Shown here in pieces: positions 56,131-64,000 of a stretch of DNA of 64,000 nucleotides. The DNA is from Achromobacter xylosoxidans. GTDB lineage: Bacteria > Pseudomonadota > Gammaproteobacteria > Burkholderiales > Burkholderiaceae_B. The notes below the pieces were generated by a model. That model ran no database searches. It had not been told where the DNA came from and saw only the letters and a program-made list of their open reading frames with translations. Where the stretch lies: the NCBI RefSeq assembly GCF_002192695.1, contig NZ_MTLG01000075.1:248001-312000 (forward strand). Reading direction: 5' to 3'. Position 1 is the stretch's first letter; each line of letters starts with the position of its first letter. Position numbers and translations under genes: made by a program.

Positions 56131-58485
56131 ATGGGCCACCCCACCACCCCTGCAACCACCGCGCCCGCCCAAACCGGCGGCTGTCCCATCGACCACGCCG
56201 CGCTGGCGCGCGCCCAAGGCTGTCCGGTCAGTCCGCGGGCCGCGGAGTTCGATCCCTTCGGCGACGGCTACCAGCAGGATCCGCCCGAGTACGTGCGCTG
56301 GGCGCGCGAGCAGGAGCCCGTGTTCTACAGCCCCAAGCTGGGCTACTGGGTGGTCACGCGCTACGACGACATCAAGGCCGTGTTTCGCGACAACCACACT
56401 TACAGCCCCTCGATCGCGCTGGAAAAAATCACGCCGACCGGCCCCGAGGCCAACGCGGTGCTGGCGACCTACGGCTATGCGATGAACCGCACCCTGGTCA
56501 ACGAGGACGAGCCGGCCCACATGCCGCGCCGCCGGGTGCTGATGGATCCGTTCACGCCGGACGAACTCAAGCACCACGAACCCATGGTGCGCCGCCTGAC
56601 GCGCGAATACGTGGACCGCTTCATCAACGACGGCCGCGCCGACCTGGTCGACCAGATGCTGTGGGAAGTGCCGCTCACGGTCGCCCTGCACTTCCTGGGC
56701 GTGCCCGAGGAAGACATGGACCTGCTGCGCCAATATTCCATCGCGCACACCGTCAATACCTGGGGCCGGCCCAAGCCGGAAGAACAGGTGGCAGTGGCGC
56801 ATGCGGTGGGCAATTTCTGGCAGCTGGCCGGCAAGATCCTGGACAAGATGCGCCAGGACCCCGACGCGCCGGGCTGGATGCAGTACGGCATCCGCAAGCA
56901 GAAGGACCACCCCGACGTCGTCACCGACTCCTACCTGCATTCGATGATGATGGCCGGCATCGTGGCGGCGCATGAGACCACCGCCAACGCCTCGGCCAAC
57001 GCCATCAAGCTGCTGCTGCAGCACCCCGACGCCTGGCGCGAACTGTGCGAGGACCCCGGCCTGCTGCCCAATGCGGTCGAGGAATGCCTGCGCCACAACG
57101 GCTCGGTCGCGGCCTGGCGCCGCCTGGCCACGCGCGACACCGAGATCGCCGGCGTGGCGATTCCCGCGGGCGCCAAGCTGCTGATCGTGTCCTCGTCGGC
57201 CAACCATGACGAACGCCATTTCGCCGACGCCGACTTCTTCGACATCCGCCGCGACAACGCCAGCGACCAGCTGACCTTCGGCTATGGCGCGCACCAGTGC
57301 ATGGGCAAGAACCTGGCGCGCATGGAGATGCAGATCTTCCTGGAAGAGCTGACCCGCCGCCTGCCGCACATGCGCCTGGCCGAACAGCAATTCACCTACG
57401 TGCCCAATACCTCGTTCCGCGGCCCCGAGCATCTGTGGGTGGAATGGAATCCGGCCGACAACCCCGAGCGCCGCGACGCCGCCCTGCTGGATCAGGTGCA
57501 GCCAGTGCGCATCGGCGAACCCTCCACCCACGCCATCAGCCGCAAGCTGGTGGTGACCCAGGTCACGGCCGCGGCCGACGGCATCGCGCGCATCCGGCTT
57601 GAATCGCCCGACGGCAAGCCGCTGCCGCGCTGGACGCCCGGCTCGCACATCGACCTCGAATGCGGCGACACCGGCCTGTCGCGCCAATACTCGCTCTGCG
57701 GCGATCCGGCTGCCCCGCATGCGCTGGAAATCGCCGTGCTCAAGGAAACGGCGGGCCGCGGCGGTTCCGCCTGGATCCACCAGCACCTGCGCGCGGGCAG
57801 CATCGTCCGCGCGCGCGGCCCGCGCAACCATTTCCGCATGGATGAAAGCGCCAGGCGCCTGATCCTCATCGCCGGCGGCATCGGCATCACGCCCATCAGC
57901 GCCATGGCGCGCCGCGCGCGCGAGCTGGGCCTGGACTACGAACTGCACTACAGCGGCCGCTCGCGCGCCTGCATGGCCATGCTGGACGAGCTGCTGCAGC
58001 TGCACGGCGCGCGCCTGCATCTGCGTGTCAGCGAAGAAGGCAGCCGCAACGACTTCGACGCCCTGCTCTCCCGCCCCGAAGCCGGCGTCCAGATCTACGC
58101 CTGCGGTCCTGAGCGCATGCTGGACGCGCTGCAGGCCGCCTGCGCCGCCTGGCCCGAGGACAGCCTGCGCGTGGAGCACTTCCATTCCACGCTCGCCACG
58201 CTGGACCCGTCCAAGGAACATGCCTTCGAGGCCGAACTGAAGGACTCGGGCATCGTCGTGCAGGTGCCCGCCGGCCAGACCTTGCTGACTGCCTTGCGCG
58301 GCGCCAACATCGACGTGCAGAGCGATTGCGAGGAAGGACTCTGCGGGTCTTGCGAGGTGCGCGTGCTGGGCGGCGCGGTCGACCATCGCGACGTGGTGCT
58401 GACCCGCGCCGAACGCGAGGCCGGCACCCGCATGATGGCCTGCTGCTCGCGAGCCCAGGGCGGGCGCATCGTGCTGGAGCTGTAG
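56131..58485 (+). CDS. Self-sufficient cytochrome P450 fused to phthalate-type reductase (CYP116B-like)
   Basis: The 784-residue protein hydroxylates an organic substrate with its own electron chain. The P450 domain (about 25-450) shows the I-helix AGIVAAHETTAN (Glu282, Thr283, Thr284), ExxR in EECLR, and haem ligand Cys390 in FGYGAHQCMG. After a linker comes a reductase: FMN part (about 475-575; RQYSLCGDP), NADH part (about 575-690; AGGIGITPIS), and a C-terminal [2Fe-2S] ferredoxin with Cys733, Cys738, Cys741 and Cys771 (C-x4-C-x2-C-x29-C). This order and length match P450RhF/CYP116B enzymes. The start at 56131 follows CGGAG; the longer frame runs into the operator. The substrate is unknown. 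Confidence 0.95.
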   Translation: MGHPTTPATTAPAQTGGCPIDHAALARAQGCPVSPRAAEFDPFGDGYQQDPPEYVRWAREQEPVFYSPKLGYWVVTRYDDIKAVFRDNHTYSPSIALEKITPTGPEANAVLATYGYAMNRTLVNEDEPAHMPRRRVLMDPFTPDELKHHEPMVRRLTREYVDRFINDGRADLVDQMLWEVPLTVALHFLGVPEEDMDLLRQYSIAHTVNTWGRPKPEEQVAVAHAVGNFWQLAGKILDKMRQDPDAPGWMQYGIRKQKDHPDVVTDSYLHSMMMAGIVAAHETTANASANAIKLLLQHPDAWRELCEDPGLLPNAVEECLRHNGSVAAWRRLATRDTEIAGVAIPAGAKLLIVSSSANHDERHFADADFFDIRRDNASDQLTFGYGAHQCMGKNLARMEMQIFLEELTRRLPHMRLAEQQFTYVPNTSFRGPEHLWVEWNPADNPERRDAALLDQVQPVRIGEPSTHAISRKLVVTQVTAAADGIARIRLESPDGKPLPRWTPGSHIDLECGDTGLSRQYSLCGDPAAPHALEIAVLKETAGRGGSAWIHQHLRAGSIVRARGPRNHFRMDESARRLILIAGGIGITPISAMARRARELGLDYELHYSGRSRACMAMLDELLQLHGARLHLRVSEEGSRNDFDALLSRPEAGVQIYACGPERMLDALQAACAAWPEDSLRVEHFHSTLATLDPSKEHAFEAELKDSGIVVQVPAGQTLLTALRGANIDVQSDCEEGLCGSCEVRVLGGAVDHRDVVLTRAEREAGTRMMACCSRAQGGRIVLEL

Positions 58486-58557
58486 CGGCCGGCGCGCATG
58501 CCGCGCGGCCCTTTGCGCCGGTCGGCGTCCGCCCGCCTGAAGTGCGCCTGAAAGCGG

Positions 58558-58563
58558 TAGAAT
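58558..58563 (+). promoter_or_regulatory. Possible -10 element upstream of a short hairpin transcript
   Basis: TAGAAT is a good -10 but has only a poor -35 in front. Transcription from it would start near 58570 and meet the hairpin at 58587-58617 at once. Confidence 0.3.
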
Positions 58564-58586
58564 TCACCCTCTGCTCATCACCGCCT

Positions 58587-58617
58587 CGTCCCGCTGCAAC
58601 GCGGGACGTCGTTTTTT
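58587..58617 (+). terminator. Intrinsic terminator between P450 and psd
   Basis: CGTCCCGC-TGCAAC-GCGGGACG is a perfect 8-base stem with a 6-base loop, followed by TCGTTTTTTG. It lies 101 bases after the P450 stop and 90 bases before psd. It can end the P450 transcript or act as an attenuator for psd. Confidence 0.75.
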
Positions 58618-58706
58618 GTAGCGGCCAGTCCCGGGCCAGAAGGCGGGCCCCTTGCGGGCCGGCCCGTGCCGCGGCCTGCCGCAGGGTAATTTCTCAGCGC
58701 TCCTAG

Positions 58707-59570
58707 ATGCCGATCAAAGACCAACTATTCCTTGCCAGCCAGTACCTCGCCCCGCACCACCTGGTGTCGCGGCTCTTCGGGTACGCATCCGACTGCCGGG
58801 AACCCGCGGTCAAGAACTGGATGATCTCGCGCTTCGTCCGCCGCTATGGCGTGGACATGCGCGAAGCGCTGCAGGAAGACCCGCTGGCCTACGACTGTTT
58901 CAACGATTTCTTCACGCGGGCATTGAAGGAAGACGCGCGGCCGCTGGATGAGGAACCGGGTTCCGTGGTGTGTCCCGCCGACGGCGCCATCAGCCAGATG
59001 GGCGCGATCGAACATGGCCGCATCTTCCAGGCCAAGGGCCATAGCTACGGCCTGGCCGACCTGCTGGGCGGCGACGCCGAGCGCGCGGCTCCGTTCCAGG
59101 GCGGCGAGTTCGCCACCGTCTATCTGTCGCCCAAGGACTACCATCGCGTGCACATGCCGGTCGCCGGCACCCTGCGCGAAATGGTCCACGTGCCCGGCCG
59201 CCTGTTCTCGGTCAACCCGCTGACCGCCCGCAACGTGCCGCGCCTGTTCGCGCGTAACGAGCGCGTCGTCTGCATCTTCGACACCGAGCACGGCCCAATG
59301 GCCGTGGTGCTGGTGGGCGCGATGATCGTCGCCTCCATCGAGACCGTGTGGGCCGGCCTGGTCACGCCGCACAAGCGCCGCGTGCAAGCCACCCGCTACG
59401 ACGATGCGGCGCGCGCTCCGATCCATCTGGCCAAGGGCGCGGAAATGGGCCGCTTCAAACTGGGCTCCACCGCCATCGTGCTGTTCGGCCCGAACCAGAT
59501 CCGCTGGGCCGATACGCCTTCCGTGCTGGGTCCGGTGCGCATGGGCGAACTGATGGCGCTACCTGCGTAG
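58707..59570 (+). CDS. psd: Phosphatidylserine decarboxylase proenzyme
   Basis: The enzyme makes phosphatidylethanolamine from phosphatidylserine at the inner membrane. The 287-residue proenzyme cleaves itself at the LGST motif: Ser254 in [11 protein letters not shown] becomes the pyruvoyl group, leaving a short alpha chain. Other family marks are [24 protein letters not shown] (catalytic His) and [13 protein letters not shown]. Its usual partner pssA is not in the window. A terminator hairpin lies 90 bases upstream. Confidence 0.95.
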   Translation: MPIKDQLFLASQYLAPHHLVSRLFGYASDCREPAVKNWMISRFVRRYGVDMREALQEDPLAYDCFNDFFTRALKEDARPLDEEPGSVVCPADGAISQMGAIEHGRIFQAKGHSYGLADLLGGDAERAAPFQGGEFATVYLSPKDYHRVHMPVAGTLREMVHVPGRLFSVNPLTARNVPRLFARNERVVCIFDTEHGPMAVVLVGAMIVASIETVWAGLVTPHKRRVQATRYDDAARAPIHLAKGAEMGRFKLGSTAIVLFGPNQIRWADTPSVLGPVRMGELMALPA

Positions 59571-59572
59571 AA

Positions 59573-59589
59573 TTTCGATTTATTCGAAA
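59573..59589. promoter_or_regulatory. Inverted repeat upstream of FMN dehydrogenase gene
   Basis: TTTCGA-N5-TCGAAA lies directly after the psd stop in an AT-rich patch (59571-59625) that probably carries the promoter of the following gene. It could be an operator. Confidence 0.4.
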
Positions 59590-59661
59590 CTGGATGTCTG
59601 GTTTTATTCGCTTTATGCGATGAATCGGCGTTGCTAGATTACGGGCTTTTGCCGGCCCGCC

Positions 59662-60888
59662 ATGACATCCCTGCTCTCGACCACCGCCAGTCCCCGCGCC
59701 GCCTCGGCCGACCGCCCCTTGCCGCGCGCGCTGGCGCGCATGCTGTCGCTGGACGATTTCGAGGCCGCGGCGAAACGGCGCCTGCCGCGGCCGATCTTCG
59801 GCTATGTCGCCGGCGCGGCGGAAGACAACCAGTCCCTGCGCGGCAACTGCGGCGCCTTTGCGCAGTACGCGTTTTCGCCCCGCGTGCTGGTGGACGTGTC
59901 GCGCCGCACGCAGCACGCCGAACTCTTCGGCCGCCGCTACGCCTCGCCCTTCGGCATCGCGCCCATGGGCATCAGCGCGCTGTCGGCCTACCGCGGCGAC
60001 ATCGTGCTGGCGCGCGCCGCGCGTGAGCAAGGCATACCCGCCATCCTCAGCGGCACCTCGCTGATTCCGCTGGAAGAGGTCATGCATGAAGCGCCCGGCA
60101 CCTGGTTCCAGGCCTACCTGCCGGGCGATCCGCAGCGCATCGACGCGCTGGTCGAGCGCGCCCGCCGCGCCGGCTACGAAACCCTGGTGCTGACGGTGGA
60201 CATCCCCGTGTCGGCCAACCGCGAAAACAATGTGCGCACCGGTTTTTCCACGCCGCTCAAGCCCAGCCTGCGCCTGGCCTGGGACGGCCTGACGCGGCCG
60301 CGCTGGCTGGCCGGCACGTTCATGCGCACGCTGCTGGCCCATGGCATGCCGCATTTCGAGAATTCCTTCGCCACGCGCGGCGCGCCGATAGTGTCGTCGT
60401 CGGTGCTGCGCGACTTCAGCGCGCGCGACCACCTCAGCTGGGAACATGTGGCGCGCATCCGCCGCCAGTGGCGGGGCACGCTCATCATCAAGGGCATCCT
60501 GCATCCGCAGGACGCGGCGCTGGCGCGGCAGCACGGCGCCGACGGCATCATCGTGTCCAACCACGGCGGCCGCCAGCTGGACGGCGCGGTCTCGCCGTTG
60601 CGCGCCCTGCCCGCCGTGGCCGAGGCCGCCGGCAACATGACCGTGATGATGGACAGCGGCGTGCGCCGCGGCAGCGACGTGCTCAAGGCCCTGGCGCTGG
60701 GCGCAAGCTTCGTGTTCGTCGGCCGGCCCTTCAACTATGCGGCCGCCGTCGGCGGCGAGGCCGGCGTATCGCACGCCATCGGCCTGCTGCGCGCCGAGGT
60801 CGACCGCAACATGGCGATGCTGGGCATCAACCATCTGCGGGAGATGGGGCCGGATTTGATCATGCGGGAGAATCCATGCGCGGCATGA
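59662..60888 (+). CDS. FMN-dependent alpha-hydroxy-acid dehydrogenase (LldD/mandelate type)
   Basis: The 408-residue TIM-barrel flavoenzyme oxidises an L-2-hydroxy acid such as lactate or mandelate. Catalytic His301 lies in SNHGGRQLDG, followed by the FMN phosphate site in MMDSGVRRGSDVLKALALGA and VGRPFNYAAA. The N-terminal SPRVLVDVSRR and IAPMGISAL are also family features. There is a membrane-loop region around PLKPSLRLAWDGLTRP (about 195-215) as in membrane-associated members. The substrate is not certain, so no symbol is given. Confidence 0.9.
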   Translation: MTSLLSTTASPRAASADRPLPRALARMLSLDDFEAAAKRRLPRPIFGYVAGAAEDNQSLRGNCGAFAQYAFSPRVLVDVSRRTQHAELFGRRYASPFGIAPMGISALSAYRGDIVLARAAREQGIPAILSGTSLIPLEEVMHEAPGTWFQAYLPGDPQRIDALVERARRAGYETLVLTVDIPVSANRENNVRTGFSTPLKPSLRLAWDGLTRPRWLAGTFMRTLLAHGMPHFENSFATRGAPIVSSSVLRDFSARDHLSWEHVARIRRQWRGTLIIKGILHPQDAALARQHGADGIIVSNHGGRQLDGAVSPLRALPAVAEAAGNMTVMMDSGVRRGSDVLKALALGASFVFVGRPFNYAAAVGGEAGVSHAIGLLRAEVDRNMAMLGINHLREMGPDLIMRENPCAA

Positions 60889-61014
60889 CCCGCCGTGGCG
60901 CGGCTTCATGCAACGGGACCGGCCCCTGGCTGGCGCGGCGCGCGCCCGGCATAGAATGACGGTTCCCTTGCCACGCGCGCCGCTGCTCCCGGCCCGGCGC
61001 GCCCCAGAGCCGCC

Positions 61015-62175
61015 GTGTCCCTACGCCAATCCTCATTCTTCCTGCGCTTCCTGACCCTGGGCGCCCTGGCTCACGCCTACGTGGGCGCCCGCCTGATTCC
61101 CGACGCCCACCTGGGCGGAACGGGGTCCGCCGCCGCCATCCTTGCCCTGCTGCTGTCCTGCATCCTGATTCCGCTGGGGATGCTGGGGCGTTCGTCCGTG
61201 CACCCGCCCTGGGGCGACCGCATCGCCTGGGTCGGGCTGTTCGCCATGGGCCTGTTCTCGTCGCTGTTCGTGCTGACGGTGCTGCGCGACGCCTTGCTGC
61301 TGCTGACGTGGCTGACGAATCTGATCGTCGGCGCCGACCTGCCTTGGACCGCGCTGCGCCGGGCCAGCGCATGGGCCGTGCCCCTGCTGGCCCTGGCCGG
61401 CACCTTGATCGGCCTGTACAACGCCCGCAAGCGGGCGCGCGTCGTCGATGTGGACGTACCCATCGCCGGGCTCGCGCCCGACCTGGACGGCTTCACCATC
61501 GTGCAGATCAGCGACATCCACGTCGGCCCGACGATCAAGAAGCGCTACGTGCAGGCCATCGTCGACGCCGTCAATGAACTGCTGCCGGACATGGTGGCGA
61601 TCACCGGCGACGTGGTCGACGGCAGCGTCGAACAGCTGTCCGCCCAGGCCAGCCCGCTGGGCCAGCTGCGCGCGCCCCATGGCGTGTACCTGGTCACCGG
61701 CAACCATGAATATTATTCGGGCGCGACGCCCTGGATCGCCGAGTTCCGCCGCATGGGCCTGCGCGTGCTGATGAATGAGCACGTGGTCATCCACCCCGGC
61801 GGCCTGCCCGTGGTGGTGGCGGGCATCACCGACTACAGCGCCGGTTCGTTCGATCCGCAGCAGCGCAGCAACCCCAAGGCCGCGCTTGCGGGCGCGCCCG
61901 CCGATGCCATGCCGCGGATACTGCTGGCGCACCAGCCGCGCAGCGCGGCGGCGGCCGAGCCGCTGGGCTATACCCTGCAATTGTCCGGCCATACGCATGG
62001 CGGACAATTCTTCCCCTGGGGCTTCTTCGTGCGGTTCCAGCAGCCGTACACGGCCGGCCTGCACCGCCTGGGCAAGATGTGGATCTACATCAGCCGCGGC
62101 ACGGGCTACTGGGGACCGCCCAAGCGCCTGGGCGCGCCCTCCGAGATCACGCGCCTGCGGCTGCGCGCGGCCTGA
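61015..62175 (+). CDS. Membrane-anchored metallophosphoesterase (YkuE-like)
   Basis: The 386-residue protein begins with four hydrophobic segments (about 5-145) and then a calcineurin-like phosphoesterase domain (about 150-370) with all metal motifs: Asp167/His169 in SDIHVG, GDVVDG, GNHEYY, and the final GHTHGGQ. It probably hydrolyses a phosphoester at the membrane; the substrate is unknown. The start is GTG at 61015, which lacks a strong ribosome site. A TAGAAT element at 60952-60957 is a likely -10. Confidence 0.88.
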   Translation: MSLRQSSFFLRFLTLGALAHAYVGARLIPDAHLGGTGSAAAILALLLSCILIPLGMLGRSSVHPPWGDRIAWVGLFAMGLFSSLFVLTVLRDALLLLTWLTNLIVGADLPWTALRRASAWAVPLLALAGTLIGLYNARKRARVVDVDVPIAGLAPDLDGFTIVQISDIHVGPTIKKRYVQAIVDAVNELLPDMVAITGDVVDGSVEQLSAQASPLGQLRAPHGVYLVTGNHEYYSGATPWIAEFRRMGLRVLMNEHVVIHPGGLPVVVAGITDYSAGSFDPQQRSNPKAALAGAPADAMPRILLAHQPRSAAAAEPLGYTLQLSGHTHGGQFFPWGFFVRFQQPYTAGLHRLGKMWIYISRGTGYWGPPKRLGAPSEITRLRLRAA

Positions 62176-62185
62176 ACGGCGCGCT

Positions 62186-62641
62186 TCAGCCGTTGTCGGG
62201 CAAGGGGCCGCGTTCCAGGTAGCTGGTCAGGGCGATGTCGCTGGTGGTGTTGGTGATGCCGTCGATCTGATGGATGCGGGCCAGCAGCGCCTCCAGCGCC
62301 TGCGTGTCGCGCACGCGCACCTTCAGAAGCATGGCGCTCTTGCCGGTGATGGTGTGGATCTCTTCCACCTCGGTCAGCTCGGCCAGCCCCAGCACCTGCT
62401 GCGTGATGCTCCAGTTATTGGTGTCCACGTGCACGAAGGCCAGCAGCGGCCGGCCGATGCGCGCGCCGTCCAGCTTGGCGGCGATGCCCTTGATCAGGCC
62501 GTCGCGCTTCAGGCGCTTGACCCTCTCATGCACGGCCGGGGCGGACAGGTTCAGCATTTTGCCCAGTTCGGCGTAGCTGGGGGAGGCATCGTCGGCCAGC
62601 AGCGTTAACAGCTTTCGGTCGCGGTCATCAAGATCAGGCAT
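62186..62641 (-). CDS. Lrp/AsnC-family transcriptional regulator
   Basis: The 151-residue protein has an N-terminal helix-turn-helix (MPDLDDRDRKLLTLLADDAS, YAELGKMLNLSAPAVHERVKRL) and a C-terminal RAM effector domain (about 65-145). It is divergent from an MFS exporter across an AT-rich region with nested inverted repeats and probably regulates it in response to an amino acid. The ATG at 62641 fits the family N-terminus; longer frames do not. Confidence 0.92.
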   Translation of the reverse strand: MPDLDDRDRKLLTLLADDASPSYAELGKMLNLSAPAVHERVKRLKRDGLIKGIAAKLDGARIGRPLLAFVHVDTNNWSITQQVLGLAELTEVEEIHTITGKSAMLLKVRVRDTQALEALLARIHQIDGITNTTSDIALTSYLERGPLPDNG

Positions 62642-62679
62642 TGGAATCAGGTTCTGCCGAACGGCATTCGAACTTTTAC

Positions 62680-62727
62680 GGAATAAAGAAATATAAGCGT
62701 TAACCCTTATTTTATTCCAATAAAATT
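62680..62727. promoter_or_regulatory. Nested inverted repeats between Lrp and MFS genes
   Basis: ATTTTATT-CC-AATAAAAT at 62710-62727 is a perfect 8-base palindrome. In addition GGAATAAA at 62680-62687 pairs with TTTATTCC at 62712-62719. This AT-rich array is the kind of multi-site operator bound by Lrp proteins. Confidence 0.55.
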
Positions 62728-62732
62728 TGGCG

Positions 62733-63929
62733 ATGCAGAACCGTAGCACCCGCAGCGCCCGCCCCGCCTCTTCCGTCCCCGCCCTGATGTTCGCCGTCAG
62801 CGTCGTGGGCTCCAACGGCCTGGCGCTCAGCCCCATCCTGAGCGACGTGGCGCGCTCCTTTGGCACCTCGCCGCTGACCATCAGCACCGCCATTTCCGCC
62901 TACGGCGCGGCCACCGCCGCCAGCGCCTTTTTCCTGGCCGCGCGCATCGACCGCATCGGCGTGCGCCGCTCGCTGCTGGGCGCAATGATCGTCCTGATCG
63001 CCGCGCTGATCCTGTCGGCCTGCGCGCCGCACTGGATCGTGCTGACGCTGGCGCAGGCGCTGGCAGGCGCCGCCGCGGGCGTGATCCTGCCGGCGGCCTA
63101 CGGATCCGCCGCGCTGATCGCCGCGCCGGGCCAGGAAGCGCGCACGCTGGGCCGCGTCATCGCGGGCTGGTCCGTTTCGCTGGTGGCGGGCGTGCCGCTG
63201 TCCGCGCTGATTTCCGACGCCGTGGGCTGGCGCGCCACCTACGGCACGCTGGCGCTATGCGCCGCGGTCGCGGTGCTGGGCCTGCGCCGGCTGCCGGAGC
63301 GCCGCGCCGAGAATCCCGCGCCGCTGCGCCTGGCGCGTCTGCTGGCGCCGCTGTCCTACCGCGACGTGCCGGCCCTGCTGCTGGGCTGCCTGGCGTTCTC
63401 GTCGGCCTTCTATGGCGTCTACGCCTTCCTGGCCGACCACGTGCGCGGCCTGCTGGCGCTGTCCGCGGGACAGGTCGGCTTCATCGCCTTCGCCTATGGC
63501 GCCGGGTTCCTGCTGGCCGGGGTGGCTGGCGCGCCGCTGATCGAGCGGCTGGGTCCGCGCCGCGCCCTGCCCCTGGCGCTGGGCGTGATCGCGCTGGTGT
63601 ACCTGGGGTTGCTGCCGGCCGCGCATGCATTGAGCGCGGTGCTTGCCATCGCCACACTGTGGGGCGCGGCCTCGCAGCTGAGCCTGAACCTGCTGGTGCT
63701 GCTGCTGTCGCGCGCCCGGCCCGAAGAGCGCGGCGCGGTGCTGGGGCTGAACACCTGCACCACCTACCTGGGCGCAAGCGTCGGCACCGCCATCGCCGGC
63801 ACGATCTACACCCATGCCGGCTTCGAAGCGCTGGGGTTGGCCGCGGCCTGCGCCCTGGCCGCCGCGGCGCTGGGCTTGCATTGGCGCCTGAACGGCCGCC
63901 GCGCGGCGCGCGGCCAAGCCACTGCCTGA
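62733..63929 (+). CDS. MFS transporter (drug/amino-acid exporter type)
   Basis: The 398-residue protein has twelve predicted membrane segments starting at about residue 15. Segment 2-3 loop AARIDRIGVRRSLLGA and the matching loop LIERLGPRRALPLALG are MFS A-motif forms. The group contains sugar and drug exporters; the substrate is unknown. ATG 62733 is preferred over TTG 62727, which falls in the operator palindrome. Control by the divergent Lrp regulator is likely. Confidence 0.87.
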   Translation: MQNRSTRSARPASSVPALMFAVSVVGSNGLALSPILSDVARSFGTSPLTISTAISAYGAATAASAFFLAARIDRIGVRRSLLGAMIVLIAALILSACAPHWIVLTLAQALAGAAAGVILPAAYGSAALIAAPGQEARTLGRVIAGWSVSLVAGVPLSALISDAVGWRATYGTLALCAAVAVLGLRRLPERRAENPAPLRLARLLAPLSYRDVPALLLGCLAFSSAFYGVYAFLADHVRGLLALSAGQVGFIAFAYGAGFLLAGVAGAPLIERLGPRRALPLALGVIALVYLGLLPAAHALSAVLAIATLWGAASQLSLNLLVLLLSRARPEERGAVLGLNTCTTYLGASVGTAIAGTIYTHAGFEALGLAAACALAAAALGLHWRLNGRRAARGQATA

Positions 63930-64000
63930 GCGCCATCGGCGCCGTACTCGTCGTATTCGCCAAGCGCCAGGCCGGCCGCGGCGTCGGTCGGCGCCTGCCG
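63930..64000. other. End of window, no gene assigned
   Basis: The last 71 bases contain no start codon with a ribosome site or recognisable sequence. A minus-strand frame stays open to the edge and could be the tail of a gene outside the window, but I see no stop codon that would define its end, so I leave it unassigned. Confidence 0.3.

Noticed and set aside
56083-58386. 767-codon open frame antisense to the P450 gene
   Set aside because: It mirrors the P450 codon pattern, has His/Val/Gly-rich shadow composition and no domain; the plus-strand fusion enzyme explains the region fully.

Overview
The window is a GC-rich, densely coded chromosomal segment with the character of a betaproteobacterium of the Alcaligenaceae (Achromobacter/Bordetella type). 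This rests on gene content (a Bug-type periplasmic receptor next to a LysR regulator, a phthalate-reductase-fused P450, many LysR/IclR/Lrp-controlled transporters) and codon bias; no rRNA or marker gene is present, so the genus is an inference. I see no tRNA, rRNA, insertion sequence, phage gene or CRISPR array.

Bases 1-15704 are one tightly packed operon for alpha-glucan and trehalose turnover: glgE (5' end outside the window), a treS-maltokinase fusion, glgB, glgX, treZ, malQ and treY. Four of the six junctions are 4-base ATGA overlaps. Together these enzymes form a closed loop: TreY/TreZ cut trehalose from glucan ends, TreS turns trehalose into maltose, the maltokinase makes maltose 1-phosphate, GlgE polymerises it and GlgB branches the product. 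GlgX and MalQ trim and recycle.

Bases 15827-31980 are the most interesting part. Many small genes of the stress-protein type (Gln-rich and Pro-rich peptides, DUF3309, a topoisomerase IB, a Cys-rich DUF326 protein, DUF883, an SDR dehydrogenase, DUF4142, DUF378 and several unrecognised ones) are interleaved on both strands. I find ten matches to the sigma-54 -24/-12 promoter, all with the exact GG-N10-GC spacing, in front of these genes. Three pairs are arranged as inverted repeats that fire divergently. At the right end lie two sigma-54 activators, an RpoN paralogue (preceded by a perfect TGGCACG-N4-TTGCT promoter) and a hybrid histidine kinase. I read this as a self-contained, self-amplifying RpoN stress regulon. 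Also here are a c-di-GMP phosphodiesterase (EAL), a FUSC-family transporter, a universal stress protein behind an ANR/FNR box and a 2-hydroxyacid dehydrogenase.

Bases 32013-49702 are mixed housekeeping and regulation: the hybrid kinase, DUF2325 with a Fur-like box, an MFS/LysR divergent pair, a DUF4139 protein, a ferric-reductase-like flavoprotein behind a second ANR box, a REC-EAL regulator, aroG, an FAD oxidase, a GNAT acetyltransferase, an unknown gene followed by a DnaA-box cluster, an orphan response regulator with a small coupled upstream ORF, a CitE-like lyase and a PBP7-type endopeptidase.

Bases 49873-63929 hold an ABC-F ATPase, a sulfatase/Bug/LysR unit, an IclR regulator divergent from a self-sufficient CYP116B-type P450, phosphatidylserine decarboxylase, an FMN-dependent alpha-hydroxy-acid dehydrogenase, a membrane metallophosphoesterase, and a divergent Lrp/MFS pair.
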